IMG/VR virus record: IMGVR_UViG_3300008107_000253
Span: 1 to 64,000 of that record
Reading direction: 5' to 3' (one strand)
Length of the DNA: 64,000 bases
From: a virus
This document shows, one piece after another, positions 9,498 to 17,629 of this stretch (position 1 is its first letter; every line of letters starts with the position of its first letter). Position numbers and translations under genes: made by a program. The notes under the pieces were generated by a model that was given only the letters and a program-made list of their open reading frames with translations, had not been told where the DNA came from and ran no database searches.

Positions 9498-9888
9498 AGA
9501 AATTTTCAAAGCGTTGTCGATGCTCATTATTGTATCAATGAGCATTTCTGGTGTTGTATCTTTATTTTTGAATTGGGATTTAATCCGATTTGGAATTGGA
9601 TCTGTAATTGCTATTGTATTGCAAATTGCGATTAAATGGTACGTCGATCAAATTAAACAGACAAAGGTAGAAGAGCTCATCAAAGAAATACCACCAGCCA
9701 CTATCAAAATGAATATTGAATGTGCGTTTTGTCAAAAACCAAGTATCATTGATTATGATGTTTATCGTGAAGAGTATGAATGCGAACATTGTAACAACGT
9801 CAATTCAATTTATGGCAAATTTTATACCGCGAGGAAAGTCTTACCTCTTGATTCTGTTTTAACTTCAGACAACTCTTCACTCATATGA
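9490..9888 (+). CDS. Small membrane protein with C-terminal zinc ribbon
   Basis: 132 residues. Two hydrophobic segments lie at about residues 6-27 and 33-49, predicted to cross the inner membrane as a hairpin. They are followed by a charged linker and a four-Cys zinc-ribbon motif, CAFC at about residue 78 and CEHC at about residue 98. No signal peptide is apparent. I do not know the family. Small membrane proteins in T4-like early regions often alter the host envelope or exclude superinfecting phage, but nothing here shows which. Overlaps the next gene by 4 bases (ATGA). Confidence 0.65.
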   Translation: MIKEIFKALSMLIIVSMSISGVVSLFLNWDLIRFGIGSVIAIVLQIAIKWYVDQIKQTKVEELIKEIPPATIKMNIECAFCQKPSIIDYDVYREEYECEHCNNVNSIYGKFYTARKVLPLDSVLTSDNSSLI

Positions 9889-10229
9889 ATACCGTACCAC
9901 CAAGATATAACGAAATGCTTGAAGCACATCGAATTTTCAAGACTCCGATTATTGATGACCCACCTCATATCAAAGCTAAGAAGTTTCTCGAAAATCATTT
10001 CATTAAAGATAACACTAAAGATTTTCGTGCAGGTGAATTTCTCGGCAAGAATGCTCTCGATGAAATCGATCTAAGAGCTTCGATTGTAGGATTGCTCGAT
10101 TATCTATTTTCCAAAAACGCACCAGCTGTTCGCGAAATAGAAAAGACTATCTACAACGAAACATCAAATGAAGAAATGAAAGTTTTTATGTCAACCCTTG
10201 CTGGGTTTATTTCAGGATCAATCAAATAA
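9885..10229 (+). CDS. Unknown protein
   Basis: 114 residues, mixed helical and charged, with LRASIVGLLDYLFSKNA in the middle and a C-terminus MSTLAGFISGSIK. I recognise no motif. The start overlaps the stop of the membrane-protein gene as ATGA, which suggests translational coupling within the plus-strand operon. Confidence 0.65.
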   Translation: MNTVPPRYNEMLEAHRIFKTPIIDDPPHIKAKKFLENHFIKDNTKDFRAGEFLGKNALDEIDLRASIVGLLDYLFSKNAPAVREIEKTIYNETSNEEMKVFMSTLAGFISGSIK

Positions 10230-10241
10230 CAAGATACAAAC

Positions 10242-10520
10242 ATGAGCAAAAAAATCCCAAAGTATAAAAGACCAAAACCTAACAAATACGAAGATAGTGA
10301 TGTTTACGTATGTGCAAGATGGCTTGCATTGATTCGAGCAACTAATTGTATTTTTGATCGAGCTGATCGATTGGGTATTAATGAAGATAGTGTCGATCTG
10401 TCGCCAAATGATATTCAGGATTACATTGATGATGTGTCTGGTGATATCTATTTTGATATTGTCAATGCCAATGGTGCTACTGATATGAGAAAATATGCCG
10501 AGAAGCTTAAATTTAAATGA
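10242..10520 (+). CDS. Unknown small protein
   Basis: 92 residues with a basic, Pro-rich N-terminus (MSKKIPKYKRPKPNKY) followed by an acidic body rich in Asp. Not recognised. It sits 12 bases after the previous gene and overlaps the next by 4 bases. No Shine-Dalgarno sequence is visible. Confidence 0.65.
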   Translation: MSKKIPKYKRPKPNKYEDSDVYVCARWLALIRATNCIFDRADRLGINEDSVDLSPNDIQDYIDDVSGDIYFDIVNANGATDMRKYAEKLKFK

Positions 10521-10768
10521 ACTATATCCCGGGTGCTGAATTTGATGTACCTAATGACCGCTTTGTGAGTCTTGGTTTAATTGCTGGTCGATATCGCATT
10601 CAGAATATCAGATTCAATCGTCAAGCGAACCAGATAACATATACGTTTACTAACGGCAAACAAGCTGTTTTTAATTCAGTGCAAGACGCTGAAGCTATCT
10701 TTGATAGAATAAGAGGCGTGGTTCGATCAACCACGCCTCTTGACACAGAAACAACTTTAGAAGAATAA
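10517..10768 (+). CDS. Unknown small protein whose 3' end contains a perfect hairpin
   Basis: 83 residues, beta-rich, not recognised (VSLGLIAGRYRIQNIRFNRQ). It ends the plus-strand operon. Its stop codon is immediately followed, with no spacer, by the stop of the convergent tube gene. Its last 20 codons contain a 12-base-pair perfect inverted repeat (10712-10740) that could terminate transcription before the two convergent transcripts collide. Confidence 0.65.
   Translation: MNYIPGAEFDVPNDRFVSLGLIAGRYRIQNIRFNRQANQITYTFTNGKQAVFNSVQDAEAIFDRIRGVVRSTTPLDTETTLEE
10712..10740. terminator. Perfect 12-bp hairpin inside a coding sequence at a convergent gene junction
   Basis: AGAGGCGTGGTT (10712-10723), loop CGATC, then AACCACGCCTCT (10729-10740). 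The GC-rich stem is strong but is not followed by a clear T run on either strand, so it may be a terminator of atypical form or an RNA-processing or end-stabilising structure. Confidence 0.45.
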
Positions 10769-11407
10769 TTAGCAGGCATTTCCTGCACCGATAGCAGGAG
10801 CAAAAATCTGAGGCGAAGTAACATCTGTAATGACCTGTCCTCCAGGAATTTTACCGTTATTGACACGGAAATATTGGTATGCAAGGGTTCCAGTGAATGT
10901 CATAATTTTACCATCTGAAGTTAAATCAAAGCTGATTGGCCCAAACGACACAGGCCAAACACCAATTAAATCGTAATATCGAATGGCTTCACCTTTAATA
11001 TTTAAAAGAGCCATTGTTAATATATTTGTATTTGTAGGAACTCCATAGCATCCTGTCGATGTAGCATCATCGAAGACATCAAAGCTCATTGATTCAAAAG
11101 CATTACGTATTGAAAGATCTCCTGGCAATTTAAAAGTTACATCCCACCCTTCACTTCCAGGATATGTCGCAGTTCCAGGAATATTAAATTGCAGCCCCAT
11201 AAATGAAGCATTTTGGACAGAAATGGTTCGAGATGGGACAGATGCGCTTTCAACATACGCATTAGAAATAGGACCATCAAAAGATAGCTCGTTTCGTAGC
11301 TTTGTCAAAATACCATCTCCCGTAATATCGATAATACGGAAAAGATTATCTCTTTGAAATCCTCGCTTTTGAATAGCGTTATAATAGTCTTGGATGCCTT
11401 GTGCCAT
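10769..11407 (-). CDS. 19: Tail tube protein (T4 gp19-like)
   Basis: 212 residues. The pattern is that of the T4 gp19 tube family. The N-terminus is helical (DYYNAIQKRGFQRDNLFRI). Strands then follow with SASVPSRTISVQN, a central WDVTFKLPGD, IRYYDLIGVWPVSFGPISFD, and a final MTFTGTLAYQYFRV. Hexamers of this protein stack to form the DNA channel inside the sheath. T4 gp19 is 163 residues, so this version has extra loops and a longer C-terminus. It is downstream of the sheath gene but separated by a terminator and has its own late element. Confidence 0.75.
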   Translation of the reverse strand: MAQGIQDYYNAIQKRGFQRDNLFRIIDITGDGILTKLRNELSFDGPISNAYVESASVPSRTISVQNASFMGLQFNIPGTATYPGSEGWDVTFKLPGDLSIRNAFESMSFDVFDDATSTGCYGVPTNTNILTMALLNIKGEAIRYYDLIGVWPVSFGPISFDLTSDGKIMTFTGTLAYQYFRVNNGKIPGGQVITDVTSPQIFAPAIGAGNAC

Positions 11408-11412
11408 AAAAA

Positions 11413-11420
11413 TACTTAGG
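11413..11420 (-). promoter_or_regulatory. Late promoter element variant, CCTAAGTA
   Basis: Minus-strand CCTAAGTA ends 5 bases before the tube ATG at 11407, the same spacing as the TAAATA elements elsewhere. The G for A change makes it a variant of the motif. Confidence 0.45.
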
Positions 11421-11422
11421 TT

Positions 11423-11773
11423 TTAACCTTGATTTTCTTTCAAAAAGGCATACATATCTTCCAGGATTTCATCTACGTTTTCAAATGCTTCCATTCTATT
11501 TGTTTGGAAATAGCTTTCTAAGAATGTAATCATTGATGTCGATGTTCCTTTAGATATGTGCTTTTCTTTCAGCGTTTGTCTGTTATTTGATTTATTGGTG
11601 TTTGTTTGGTTGTTTTTAACATGGAATCTTTCCGGCAAATATGTATTAATAACAGTTTGCCTTTCGCTGAGTTTTTGTTCGCTTGTTAGTCTAGTATTCT
11701 CAAGCGGATCTAATTGAATCGATGGCTTTCCGAATACTTTCGCGCCGTAGATATTATCTAATTGATCTTTCAT
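11423..11773 (-). CDS. Unknown protein between sheath and tube genes
   Basis: 116 residues, hydrophilic. The central third is Asn/Lys/Thr rich and probably disordered (about residues 50-75). It is followed by a helical C-terminus, SMITFLESYFQTNRMEAFENVDEILEDMYAFLKENQG. I do not recognise it. Position between tail genes and a late-promoter element upstream suggest a late role, perhaps a tail assembly factor. Confidence 0.65.
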   Translation of the reverse strand: MKDQLDNIYGAKVFGKPSIQLDPLENTRLTSEQKLSERQTVINTYLPERFHVKNNQTNTNKSNNRQTLKEKHISKGTSTSMITFLESYFQTNRMEAFENVDEILEDMYAFLKENQG

Positions 11774-11785
11774 AGTTGTTGTAGA

Positions 11786-11793
11786 TATTTATG
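11786..11793 (-). promoter_or_regulatory. T4-type late promoter element, CATAAATA
   Basis: Minus-strand CATAAATA ends 12 bases before the ATG at 11773, giving a predicted leader of about 7 bases without a Shine-Dalgarno sequence. It lies just after the sheath terminator, so it restarts transcription for the next gene. Confidence 0.55.
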
Positions 11794-11802
11794 AATTTGA
11801 GC

Positions 11803-11837
11803 AAAATAAAAGCCAGCTTTTGGCTGGCTTTTATTTT
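11803..11837. terminator. Rho-independent terminator after the sheath gene
   Basis: AAAATAAAAGCCAGC (11803-11817), loop TTTTG, then GCTGGCTTTTATTTT (11823-11837): a perfect 15-bp stem with a GC core and A/T-rich flanks that give a U tract in either direction. It lies 13 bases past the sheath stop codon. Confidence 0.85.
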
Positions 11838-11849
11838 TTTGGATTGTGA

Positions 11850-14171
11850 TTAAATCACTTCAGCGAAGTCTTGGCCTGTTCTGGTTGCAATGAAATTCAC
11901 GAGAATAAATTCACTTGCTTTGACTGGTTTTAGATAGATGTCAATAACCAGCTCATTGCGATCAATCACATCAGGTGTGTTGTTGCGATGATCACACACG
12001 ATTAAATAATCATACAAGCCTTCATTTCTCTTAGCATTTTCAAAGAGAGGTGTAAGAACATTAACAACCTGAGTACGTGTAAAGATTGTATTTGGTTCAA
12101 ACACGAAGTACTTCAGTACTCTCGCTGTTGGTTTTTCAAGAGCTAAGAAGAGACGGCGAACGTTAATACGATCAAATGCACTTGGCTTTTTGAACATCGT
12201 CTTTTGACCCCAGATAACATATCCATCATTCGGGAAGAGACATACTGGATTCATGCCAATACGATATAGTAAATCTCTTTCCTTTTGATTTGGATTAATG
12301 GCGATATCAACAACGTTGCGAACTAAACCTCTTGTAAGACCAGCAGGGGCGATCCAAGGGAAACGATCTCTATCAGTTTCTGCGAATGCTCTTGCAGCCC
12401 ATCCAGAGAATGGAATCCAGCAATAATTATCAGAAGAACTATCATAGACTCTTACCCAGTTAGCATATGCTGCTGCATAAGATGTATTAGCACCGACATA
12501 AAGATTGCGTAGCGGCCAATATACTTGTTTGGAGAATGGATTATTAACACGATCACATTTTGATGTAAACACTCTGTAATCAATACCATCTACAAATAAT
12601 TGACGAAGTGGATCCGAAACATGAATATGGTCGCGACGTGTCGATTCTGCAAAGTTTGCAAATTTGTTGAAGATGGTTTGGTGATCGGCACCCATGCCAG
12701 CAGCCGATCCTGTATAGCTACCATCAGTGGAGCTTAGTGATGAAAATGCATTTGTAAATGTTGTATCATCAAAAATACCACCAAGCGAAGCCGATGTAAC
12801 TTTCGTAGTAGCCCAAATTGTACTCAAGCCGCCATCGACTGTAACATCAATAGGAATTAGGTCTGGATTTGAAACGCACGCAAAAATGCGGTCAAGTTTG
12901 GTAGGAATATTACCAATTACTTTATTGCTTTCTGGTGTTGTTGCGTATGTGCTAATAGCGTATAGGCTTCTCGATTCAGCGAAAGGTGCCGCAGAAAGCA
13001 AATTATTCGCGGCTGTGGTAGCTACGATAAATGATGTTGGTGTACCTACTCCTGTTGTTTTCCACGTGCGTACTTTCTTAGCAGGATTTCCGCTTGCATC
13101 AAGCCAATTGGTTGATCTTGAAATAAATGGATTAACCAATACTTTCAAATTAGCAGAATTATTATTGACAACATCACCAATAAAGAATGACTTTGGTGGG
13201 CCCCCTAAAGGATCTGCAACTCGGCGCGAAGCATCGAGTGAACCTACATATGATTCTACCAGTACTTTGTCAAGAATATTTGTACCAGATCCGGCATAAA
13301 TCGATTTACGTACTTTAAACAAGCCAATTGCAATTGCGTCATTGTAACTTGTTAAGTCAAATGTAAAGTTCGGAATTGATTCTAGAATCTCAGAAACAGA
13401 ACCAGGCAATCCTGTGAATGATGCACTAAGTGCAAATGCAAGGCGTGTGGAATTAATGGTACTGAACGCAGTCGCGCTGCTGACTGATTTTACATTGATT
13501 ACATCTGTATAATCTGTCGCAGGATTTGATGCTGCGTTGTCGATAACGCCAAGATAATAGCCTTCTTGGACATTATTTGTCATTGATCTTGATGTGTCAA
13601 CCACAATCATACCAGCCTGTCCTAGATTATTAACATTTGTTAAATTATTGTATACAGAGCTAAGTGTGGTTGCTGAAATAGAAGCAGACCAACTAATATT
13701 ATTGTTGATAATATCAAGATATTGATCATTTGTTAATTCAATGTGAACAGGTTCTGCTAAAACATATGTATCACCTGCAGAAAGTGTAATTACAGTACTT
13801 GCTGCAATATTGGCTGCGTTGTTGCTCGTAACAGAACTCGTGGATGCGATAATAGGATAAACTAAAGCGCCATATTTTTCACCATAACTGCTACCAGCAC
13901 CATCTCCGTATGGAATTCTTGTAGCAATAAGATTTGCACCGGAATTTAGATATTCACGGCATGTGTGATAAAAATATCTTTCAGCTGCGTTTGTAGGTTC
14001 GCCATAAACTGATTCAAATTCTGAAAAGCTGCTAATAGTAATAGGTTCTTCAGTTGGACCTTGGTTTGCATATCCAAGCACCCATGTATTTGTACCAACT
14101 GTCGGTTCAATACGTAGGGTTAAGTCGCGTTCTCTGATTTCTACTCCTGGTGATTCGATTGTACGTGCCAT
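11850..14171 (-). CDS. 18: Contractile tail sheath protein (T4 gp18-like)
   Basis: 773 residues (T4 gp18 is 659). The N-terminus, ESPGVEIRERDLT, then WVLGYANQGPTEEPITISSFSEFESVYGEP, is the hallmark of contractile sheath proteins. The C-terminal domain shows WVRVYDSSSDNYCWIPFSGWAARAFAETDRDRFPWIAPAG, DGYVIWGQKTM, RINVRRLFLALEK and VIDRNELVIDIYLKPVKASEFILVNFIATR. These are the conserved strands that interlock neighbouring subunits. The middle 300 residues are a variable beta-rich insert exposed on the tail surface. Terminated by a strong hairpin immediately downstream. Confidence 0.93.
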   Translation of the reverse strand: MARTIESPGVEIRERDLTLRIEPTVGTNTWVLGYANQGPTEEPITISSFSEFESVYGEPTNAAERYFYHTCREYLNSGANLIATRIPYGDGAGSSYGEKYGALVYPIIASTSSVTSNNAANIAASTVITLSAGDTYVLAEPVHIELTNDQYLDIINNNISWSASISATTLSSVYNNLTNVNNLGQAGMIVVDTSRSMTNNVQEGYYLGVIDNAASNPATDYTDVINVKSVSSATAFSTINSTRLAFALSASFTGLPGSVSEILESIPNFTFDLTSYNDAIAIGLFKVRKSIYAGSGTNILDKVLVESYVGSLDASRRVADPLGGPPKSFFIGDVVNNNSANLKVLVNPFISRSTNWLDASGNPAKKVRTWKTTGVGTPTSFIVATTAANNLLSAAPFAESRSLYAISTYATTPESNKVIGNIPTKLDRIFACVSNPDLIPIDVTVDGGLSTIWATTKVTSASLGGIFDDTTFTNAFSSLSSTDGSYTGSAAGMGADHQTIFNKFANFAESTRRDHIHVSDPLRQLFVDGIDYRVFTSKCDRVNNPFSKQVYWPLRNLYVGANTSYAAAYANWVRVYDSSSDNYCWIPFSGWAARAFAETDRDRFPWIAPAGLTRGLVRNVVDIAINPNQKERDLLYRIGMNPVCLFPNDGYVIWGQKTMFKKPSAFDRINVRRLFLALEKPTARVLKYFVFEPNTIFTRTQVVNVLTPLFENAKRNEGLYDYLIVCDHRNNTPDVIDRNELVIDIYLKPVKASEFILVNFIATRTGQDFAEVI

Positions 14172-14181
14172 AATTACAATC

Positions 14182-14189
14182 TACTTACA
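14182..14189 (-). promoter_or_regulatory. Weak late-promoter-like element before sheath, TGTAAGTA
   Basis: Minus-strand TGTAAGTA ends 10 bases before the sheath ATG at 14171. It shares the TAAGTA core of the tube promoter variant. Support is weaker than for the TAAATA elements. Confidence 0.35.
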
Positions 14190-14213
14190 TTTTTCTTATC
14201 GGGGGTTTTTAAA

Positions 14214-14846
14214 TTAGTCGCAATTTTGTGTAGAATTGTCTACAACAGGATCATTTACAGTATCAAAAGAAGTATCGCATATTAAGTCAGCATAAAACTG
14301 AGAATACATAAAGCTGAAGCTGCAAGTAACTAATCCATCACTTTGGTATGACCATTCAACACCACCAAGAAATGTAGGGAATGCATTTGTGTATACAAAT
14401 TTAATTGTCTGTGCTTTTTGATACTCATCTAATGCATATATTGTAAGATTTGTCTGGTATCCTATTCCAGGCATTCCTCTAACTATCTGTCCTACATTTT
14501 TAGCATCATATATGCCATGCTGATCGTCGGATATAAAATCAAGCCATTTATAAATAAACCAATAATTATTAAATTCATTGTCAATTATAAATTTTACGGT
14601 TATAGGTTCTGGCGCAGATTTACTGTGCTGAGAAATTGCAAATGATTGCCCACCAAATCTATCGACTTGATAATTGACATTAATGCTTGGTATTATAGAT
14701 CCATTGATCGTATATTGCATTGAATTGACATTAAGCAATTTTTGCTCTCTGGCATTTTTTGTTTTTAAATGTCTTAATGCTGGTGGTGCATCAATAACCA
14801 GTAAAAATCTATCTACTGTTTGTTTATTTAATGGACTAGAAATCAT
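14214..14846 (-). CDS. Tube-fold protein (gp19/gp54-like paralogue)
   Basis: 210 residues from the ATG at 14846. The longer frame from 14909 would overlap the terminase by 74 bases. Tube-fold signs are INVNYQVDRFGGQ, EPITVKFIIDNEFNNYWFIYKWLDFI, and a late strand pair, FPTFLGGVEWSYQSDGLVTC followed by SFSFMYSQFY. This matches gp19-type proteins that include the tube, its baseplate initiator and its terminator. It lies between terminase and sheath, where tail-completion or tube genes are usual. Which of these it is cannot be decided from sequence. A late-promoter element sits inside the 3' end of terminase. Confidence 0.6.
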   Translation of the reverse strand: MISSPLNKQTVDRFLLVIDAPPALRHLKTKNAREQKLLNVNSMQYTINGSIIPSINVNYQVDRFGGQSFAISQHSKSAPEPITVKFIIDNEFNNYWFIYKWLDFISDDQHGIYDAKNVGQIVRGMPGIGYQTNLTIYALDEYQKAQTIKFVYTNAFPTFLGGVEWSYQSDGLVTCSFSFMYSQFYADLICDTSFDTVNDPVVDNSTQNCD

Positions 14847-16521
14847 ATAGATATTTATAATCCTCTTCTGTAAACGAATCTGCTGTATTGAAGTAAACAG
14901 GCGACGCATTATAGTATACAGGATCTATACTTTGCCTTAGTTCACTTAATTGCATTGATTCATAGAACATATTTGGGTCTGTTAATTTAGAAACCTTACC
15001 ATTACGATCTCTATCATATACATCAAAGTATTTTTCTGCAATGCCGTTCTCAATAGAGAAAAGAGCCCATATCATTGCCATTACTCTATCATCCCAAATA
15101 TTTTTACCGTTGATCTTTTTCCAAATGCCGTTTGAATGTTTTACAAAGGTTCGCATTTCTTCGATTAAACTACCACTTCGAATATCTACACATTTCAGCA
15201 TATGCACCCAATAGCGCATATTTAAAACAGCATCATGTCTTACATTTGTATGGCTAAAAATTCCTCTTCTGGTGAAGTCTGCTTGTTTTGAAGGCAAATA
15301 ATCTATTAATCTAGTATAATGATAATTTGAAACTAAAGTATCGACAACGGTGCCGCCCATATTATTTCTTTCAATACCAATTATTGGCATGCCCCATTGC
15401 AATGCCATTTGATATAATTTTCTTGTAAAGGTAAGAGGTTCGGCTGTTCTATTATGATATTCGGCTACTTGTTTGATCATTCCTAAATCAGTAATATCAA
15501 ATACCTCAACAACAGAAGCGGCTTCGCCAATACCATCGGAAACGTCTACACCCATTACATATACTTTACTTTTATCCGGGAAATCATATATTTTATAATG
15601 CTCATCATCAAGCTCCATAATAGGATCTTGAACCTTGGATCTCAATTCTTCTATAAATTCTTCATCAACAGAACCACCCCCAGTACTAATAAATTTGTTA
15701 TCATATTCTTGCGCAAATGCTTCCTCATCACCGTTTAAACTAGCAAGCATTGCTTCTTTCCATTTTTTACCACGACCAGGAACATCAGTCCCATGAATAG
15801 ATTCTGCATGCCATTGATCATCTGTACTTTCCGGATCTACTGATGTCGCTTTTTTATAAATCTCATAAAACATATTATCAGTGCCATTTGCAGTACTGAC
15901 TACAAAAATTTGCGATGTTTTGGATGAAGAAATCGTAGCAGATATCGACTTCCAGAATTGCGACATAATATTCGGAGCAATAAATGCCATTTCATCGACG
16001 ATGATTAAATTAGCAGCTTTACCACGACCTGTATTCACCGATGTTGTTTCAACGGATAGATAAGAACCATTTTCAAGCTTCATTCCAGTTTCGCCCCATT
16101 TTTCAACACCAGGCTTAATCCAATTTGGCAATTGTTCATACGCCAATTTTATACGACTAAAAATTTCAATAGCAGTATCTTCGCGGTTAGCAGCAATAAC
16201 AATACGTTGATGTTTATTGAAACAAGCTCTCCATAATGAGTAAACACACATTAGTGTACTTTTACCAACCTGACGAGATGCTAAAGTGATAACAAATCGG
16301 TGTTTACAAAGAGATTTGAGAATTCTTTTTTGTGCAGGATACAACTCAATTTTTTTAATACCATCGTCTACATTGACAATAATAAAATAATTTTGCGCGA
16401 AATGAATGAGGTCTTTTTTACTACGAGCAATCTCCTCGATCATCTCAGGAGTATAATCGTGTTTTGTCTCTGGCAATGGAAGATTCTCATTGTTCAGATA
16501 ATGTGTTCTTTTTGAAATCAT
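14836..16521 (-). CDS. 17: Terminase large subunit (T4 gp17-like)
   Basis: 561 residues (T4 gp17 is 610). ATPase domain: Walker A ASRQVGKSTL near residue 80, Walker B LIIVDEMAFI near residue 173, then a coupling motif VVSTANGTDN. Nuclease domain of RNase H fold: YVMGVDVSDGIG near residue 324, IIGIERNNMGG, and a final acidic motif IWDDRVMAMIWAL. It powers DNA packaging into proheads at the portal and cuts concatemers. No small terminase gene is obvious nearby. Overlaps the upstream gene by 4 bases. Confidence 0.95.
   Translation of the reverse strand: MISKRTHYLNNENLPLPETKHDYTPEMIEEIARSKKDLIHFAQNYFIIVNVDDGIKKIELYPAQKRILKSLCKHRFVITLASRQVGKSTLMCVYSLWRACFNKHQRIVIAANREDTAIEIFSRIKLAYEQLPNWIKPGVEKWGETGMKLENGSYLSVETTSVNTGRGKAANLIIVDEMAFIAPNIMSQFWKSISATISSSKTSQIFVVSTANGTDNMFYEIYKKATSVDPESTDDQWHAESIHGTDVPGRGKKWKEAMLASLNGDEEAFAQEYDNKFISTGGGSVDEEFIEELRSKVQDPIMELDDEHYKIYDFPDKSKVYVMGVDVSDGIGEAASVVEVFDITDLGMIKQVAEYHNRTAEPLTFTRKLYQMALQWGMPIIGIERNNMGGTVVDTLVSNYHYTRLIDYLPSKQADFTRRGIFSHTNVRHDAVLNMRYWVHMLKCVDIRSGSLIEEMRTFVKHSNGIWKKINGKNIWDDRVMAMIWALFSIENGIAEKYFDVYDRDRNGKVSKLTDPNMFYESMQLSELRQSIDPVYYNASPVYFNTADSFTEEDYKYLYDF
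14852..14859 (-). promoter_or_regulatory. Consensus late promoter element, TATAAATA
   Basis: Exact T4 late consensus TATAAATA on the minus strand, 5 bases before the ATG at 14846, inside the terminase coding end. A GAGG sequence lies upstream of the element, so it would be present only in read-through transcripts. Confidence 0.65.
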
Positions 16522-16955
16522 GTTATATTTGGCGGTGCTAAAAGTTGAGTAACTCTTTGTGCTGTTAATATATTTCTTGCTACTAATATTTGCATGGCAT
16601 TAACGACTCTAGGATCATCACTCCATACTTCGGATGGCCATACAGACAGCGCTACTAATAAATATTTAACCTCCGCCTCATTTCTCGATACAATAGATAA
16701 TTGCTCTGCTTCTGTAAATTCTCCCCAAAAATGAGCAGTGGTTGGCCATACTTTACGATTGGGTGGTATTGGTTTTGCTATTAATTCCCAAACACCTTGA
16801 CCCCATACACAATCGTGGATTTTTGGATCATATTGTGGTTTATCTGGTAATATAGCAAATCTTGTTGCTCTTGGATGATTATTGGCTACCCAAGTATTCC
16901 ATGTACTCGCATTTACTTCATGCAGACTATAGTCGGTTGTGTTGTATATTGTCAT
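16518..16955 (-). CDS. Unknown protein between adhesin and terminase
   Basis: 145 residues, rich in Trp (nine by eye) and Pro. The N-terminal half is extended (WNTWVANNHPRATRFAILPDKPQYDP), and the C-terminal half is helical (VKYLLVALSVWPSEVWSDD, VARNILTAQRVTQLLAPP). It overlaps the LamG adhesin gene upstream and terminase downstream by ATGA junctions, so all three are translationally linked. It may be a chaperone or attachment partner of the adhesin, but no family is recognised. Confidence 0.65.
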   Translation of the reverse strand: MTIYNTTDYSLHEVNASTWNTWVANNHPRATRFAILPDKPQYDPKIHDCVWGQGVWELIAKPIPPNRKVWPTTAHFWGEFTEAEQLSIVSRNEAEVKYLLVALSVWPSEVWSDDPRVVNAMQILVARNILTAQRVTQLLAPPNIT

Positions 16956-17626
16956 GGTATTAAATTTGGATGGCTAACAGTTGATACATTTGTTTCAGTT
17001 CCTATAGTAAATTGCAAATTGACTGGTGTTCGATGCCTCACTAACGGGGCATAAAATTCTAATGATTGAGGTGCAATGTATTTTGGTGAAAATCCTTTAG
17101 CCAAAGCAGCGACTTCAGCATCTGATAATTCTGCACTCCAAATAGCAGCATCTGCAAATCCTCCAGGTAAACCTCTATCTGCGGCAGATCTATTTCCAAT
17201 GGTTAATGGTGCATTTGTATCACTTGTTCGTGTCCCGCTACCTGTGCTATTTAAAACAAGAGCTGCTGGTGTGCCATTTATCCAAATTTTTGCGTTTGAT
17301 GTTGTACCCGGGAATGTACCATCCCAATATCCAGCAACATGCTGCCATTTATTTGTTCCTGCAGACAAAAGAGCTGTTTGGGTATTAACTATATAGTTTG
17401 AAAACGAGCCTACTACACCAATAGCAACACGGCCATCACCAGCATAAAAATACATTAAATATCCACCAGGGGATTCTTTGGCTATTAATCTTGGAAATGT
17501 TCCTGTTGTAAAACTAACAGGTCTAATCCAACAAGCTATTGTAAATTTTGCGATATTATCTAACGGCGATGCTCTATATGAATATGTTAATCTTGAAGTA
17601 TTTGAATTACTCAACTCAATAGCCAT
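16952..17626 (-). CDS. LamG-type lectin-fold tail adhesin
   Basis: 224 residues forming essentially one concanavalin A-like/LamG domain: FTIACWIRPVSF, a central WQHVAGYWDGTF, AKIWINGTPAAL, LTIGNRSAADRGLPGG and FADAAIWSAELSDAEVAALAKGFSP. The C-terminal 40 residues form a short beta tail. It follows the repeat fibre gene by 3 bases. It is probably a receptor-binding tip or accessory of the same fibre. Distantly similar in domain to the large adhesin at 3670-6945, but far smaller. Confidence 0.75.
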   Translation of the reverse strand: MAIELSNSNTSRLTYSYRASPLDNIAKFTIACWIRPVSFTTGTFPRLIAKESPGGYLMYFYAGDGRVAIGVVGSFSNYIVNTQTALLSAGTNKWQHVAGYWDGTFPGTTSNAKIWINGTPAALVLNSTGSGTRTSDTNAPLTIGNRSAADRGLPGGFADAAIWSAELSDAEVAALAKGFSPKYIAPQSLEFYAPLVRHRTPVNLQFTIGTETNVSTVSHPNLIP

Positions 17627-17629
17627 AGA

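Noticed and set aside
12727-13299. 190-codon plus-strand ORF
   Set aside because: Entirely antisense to the sheath gene; no promoter or start signal and composition explained by the opposite strand.
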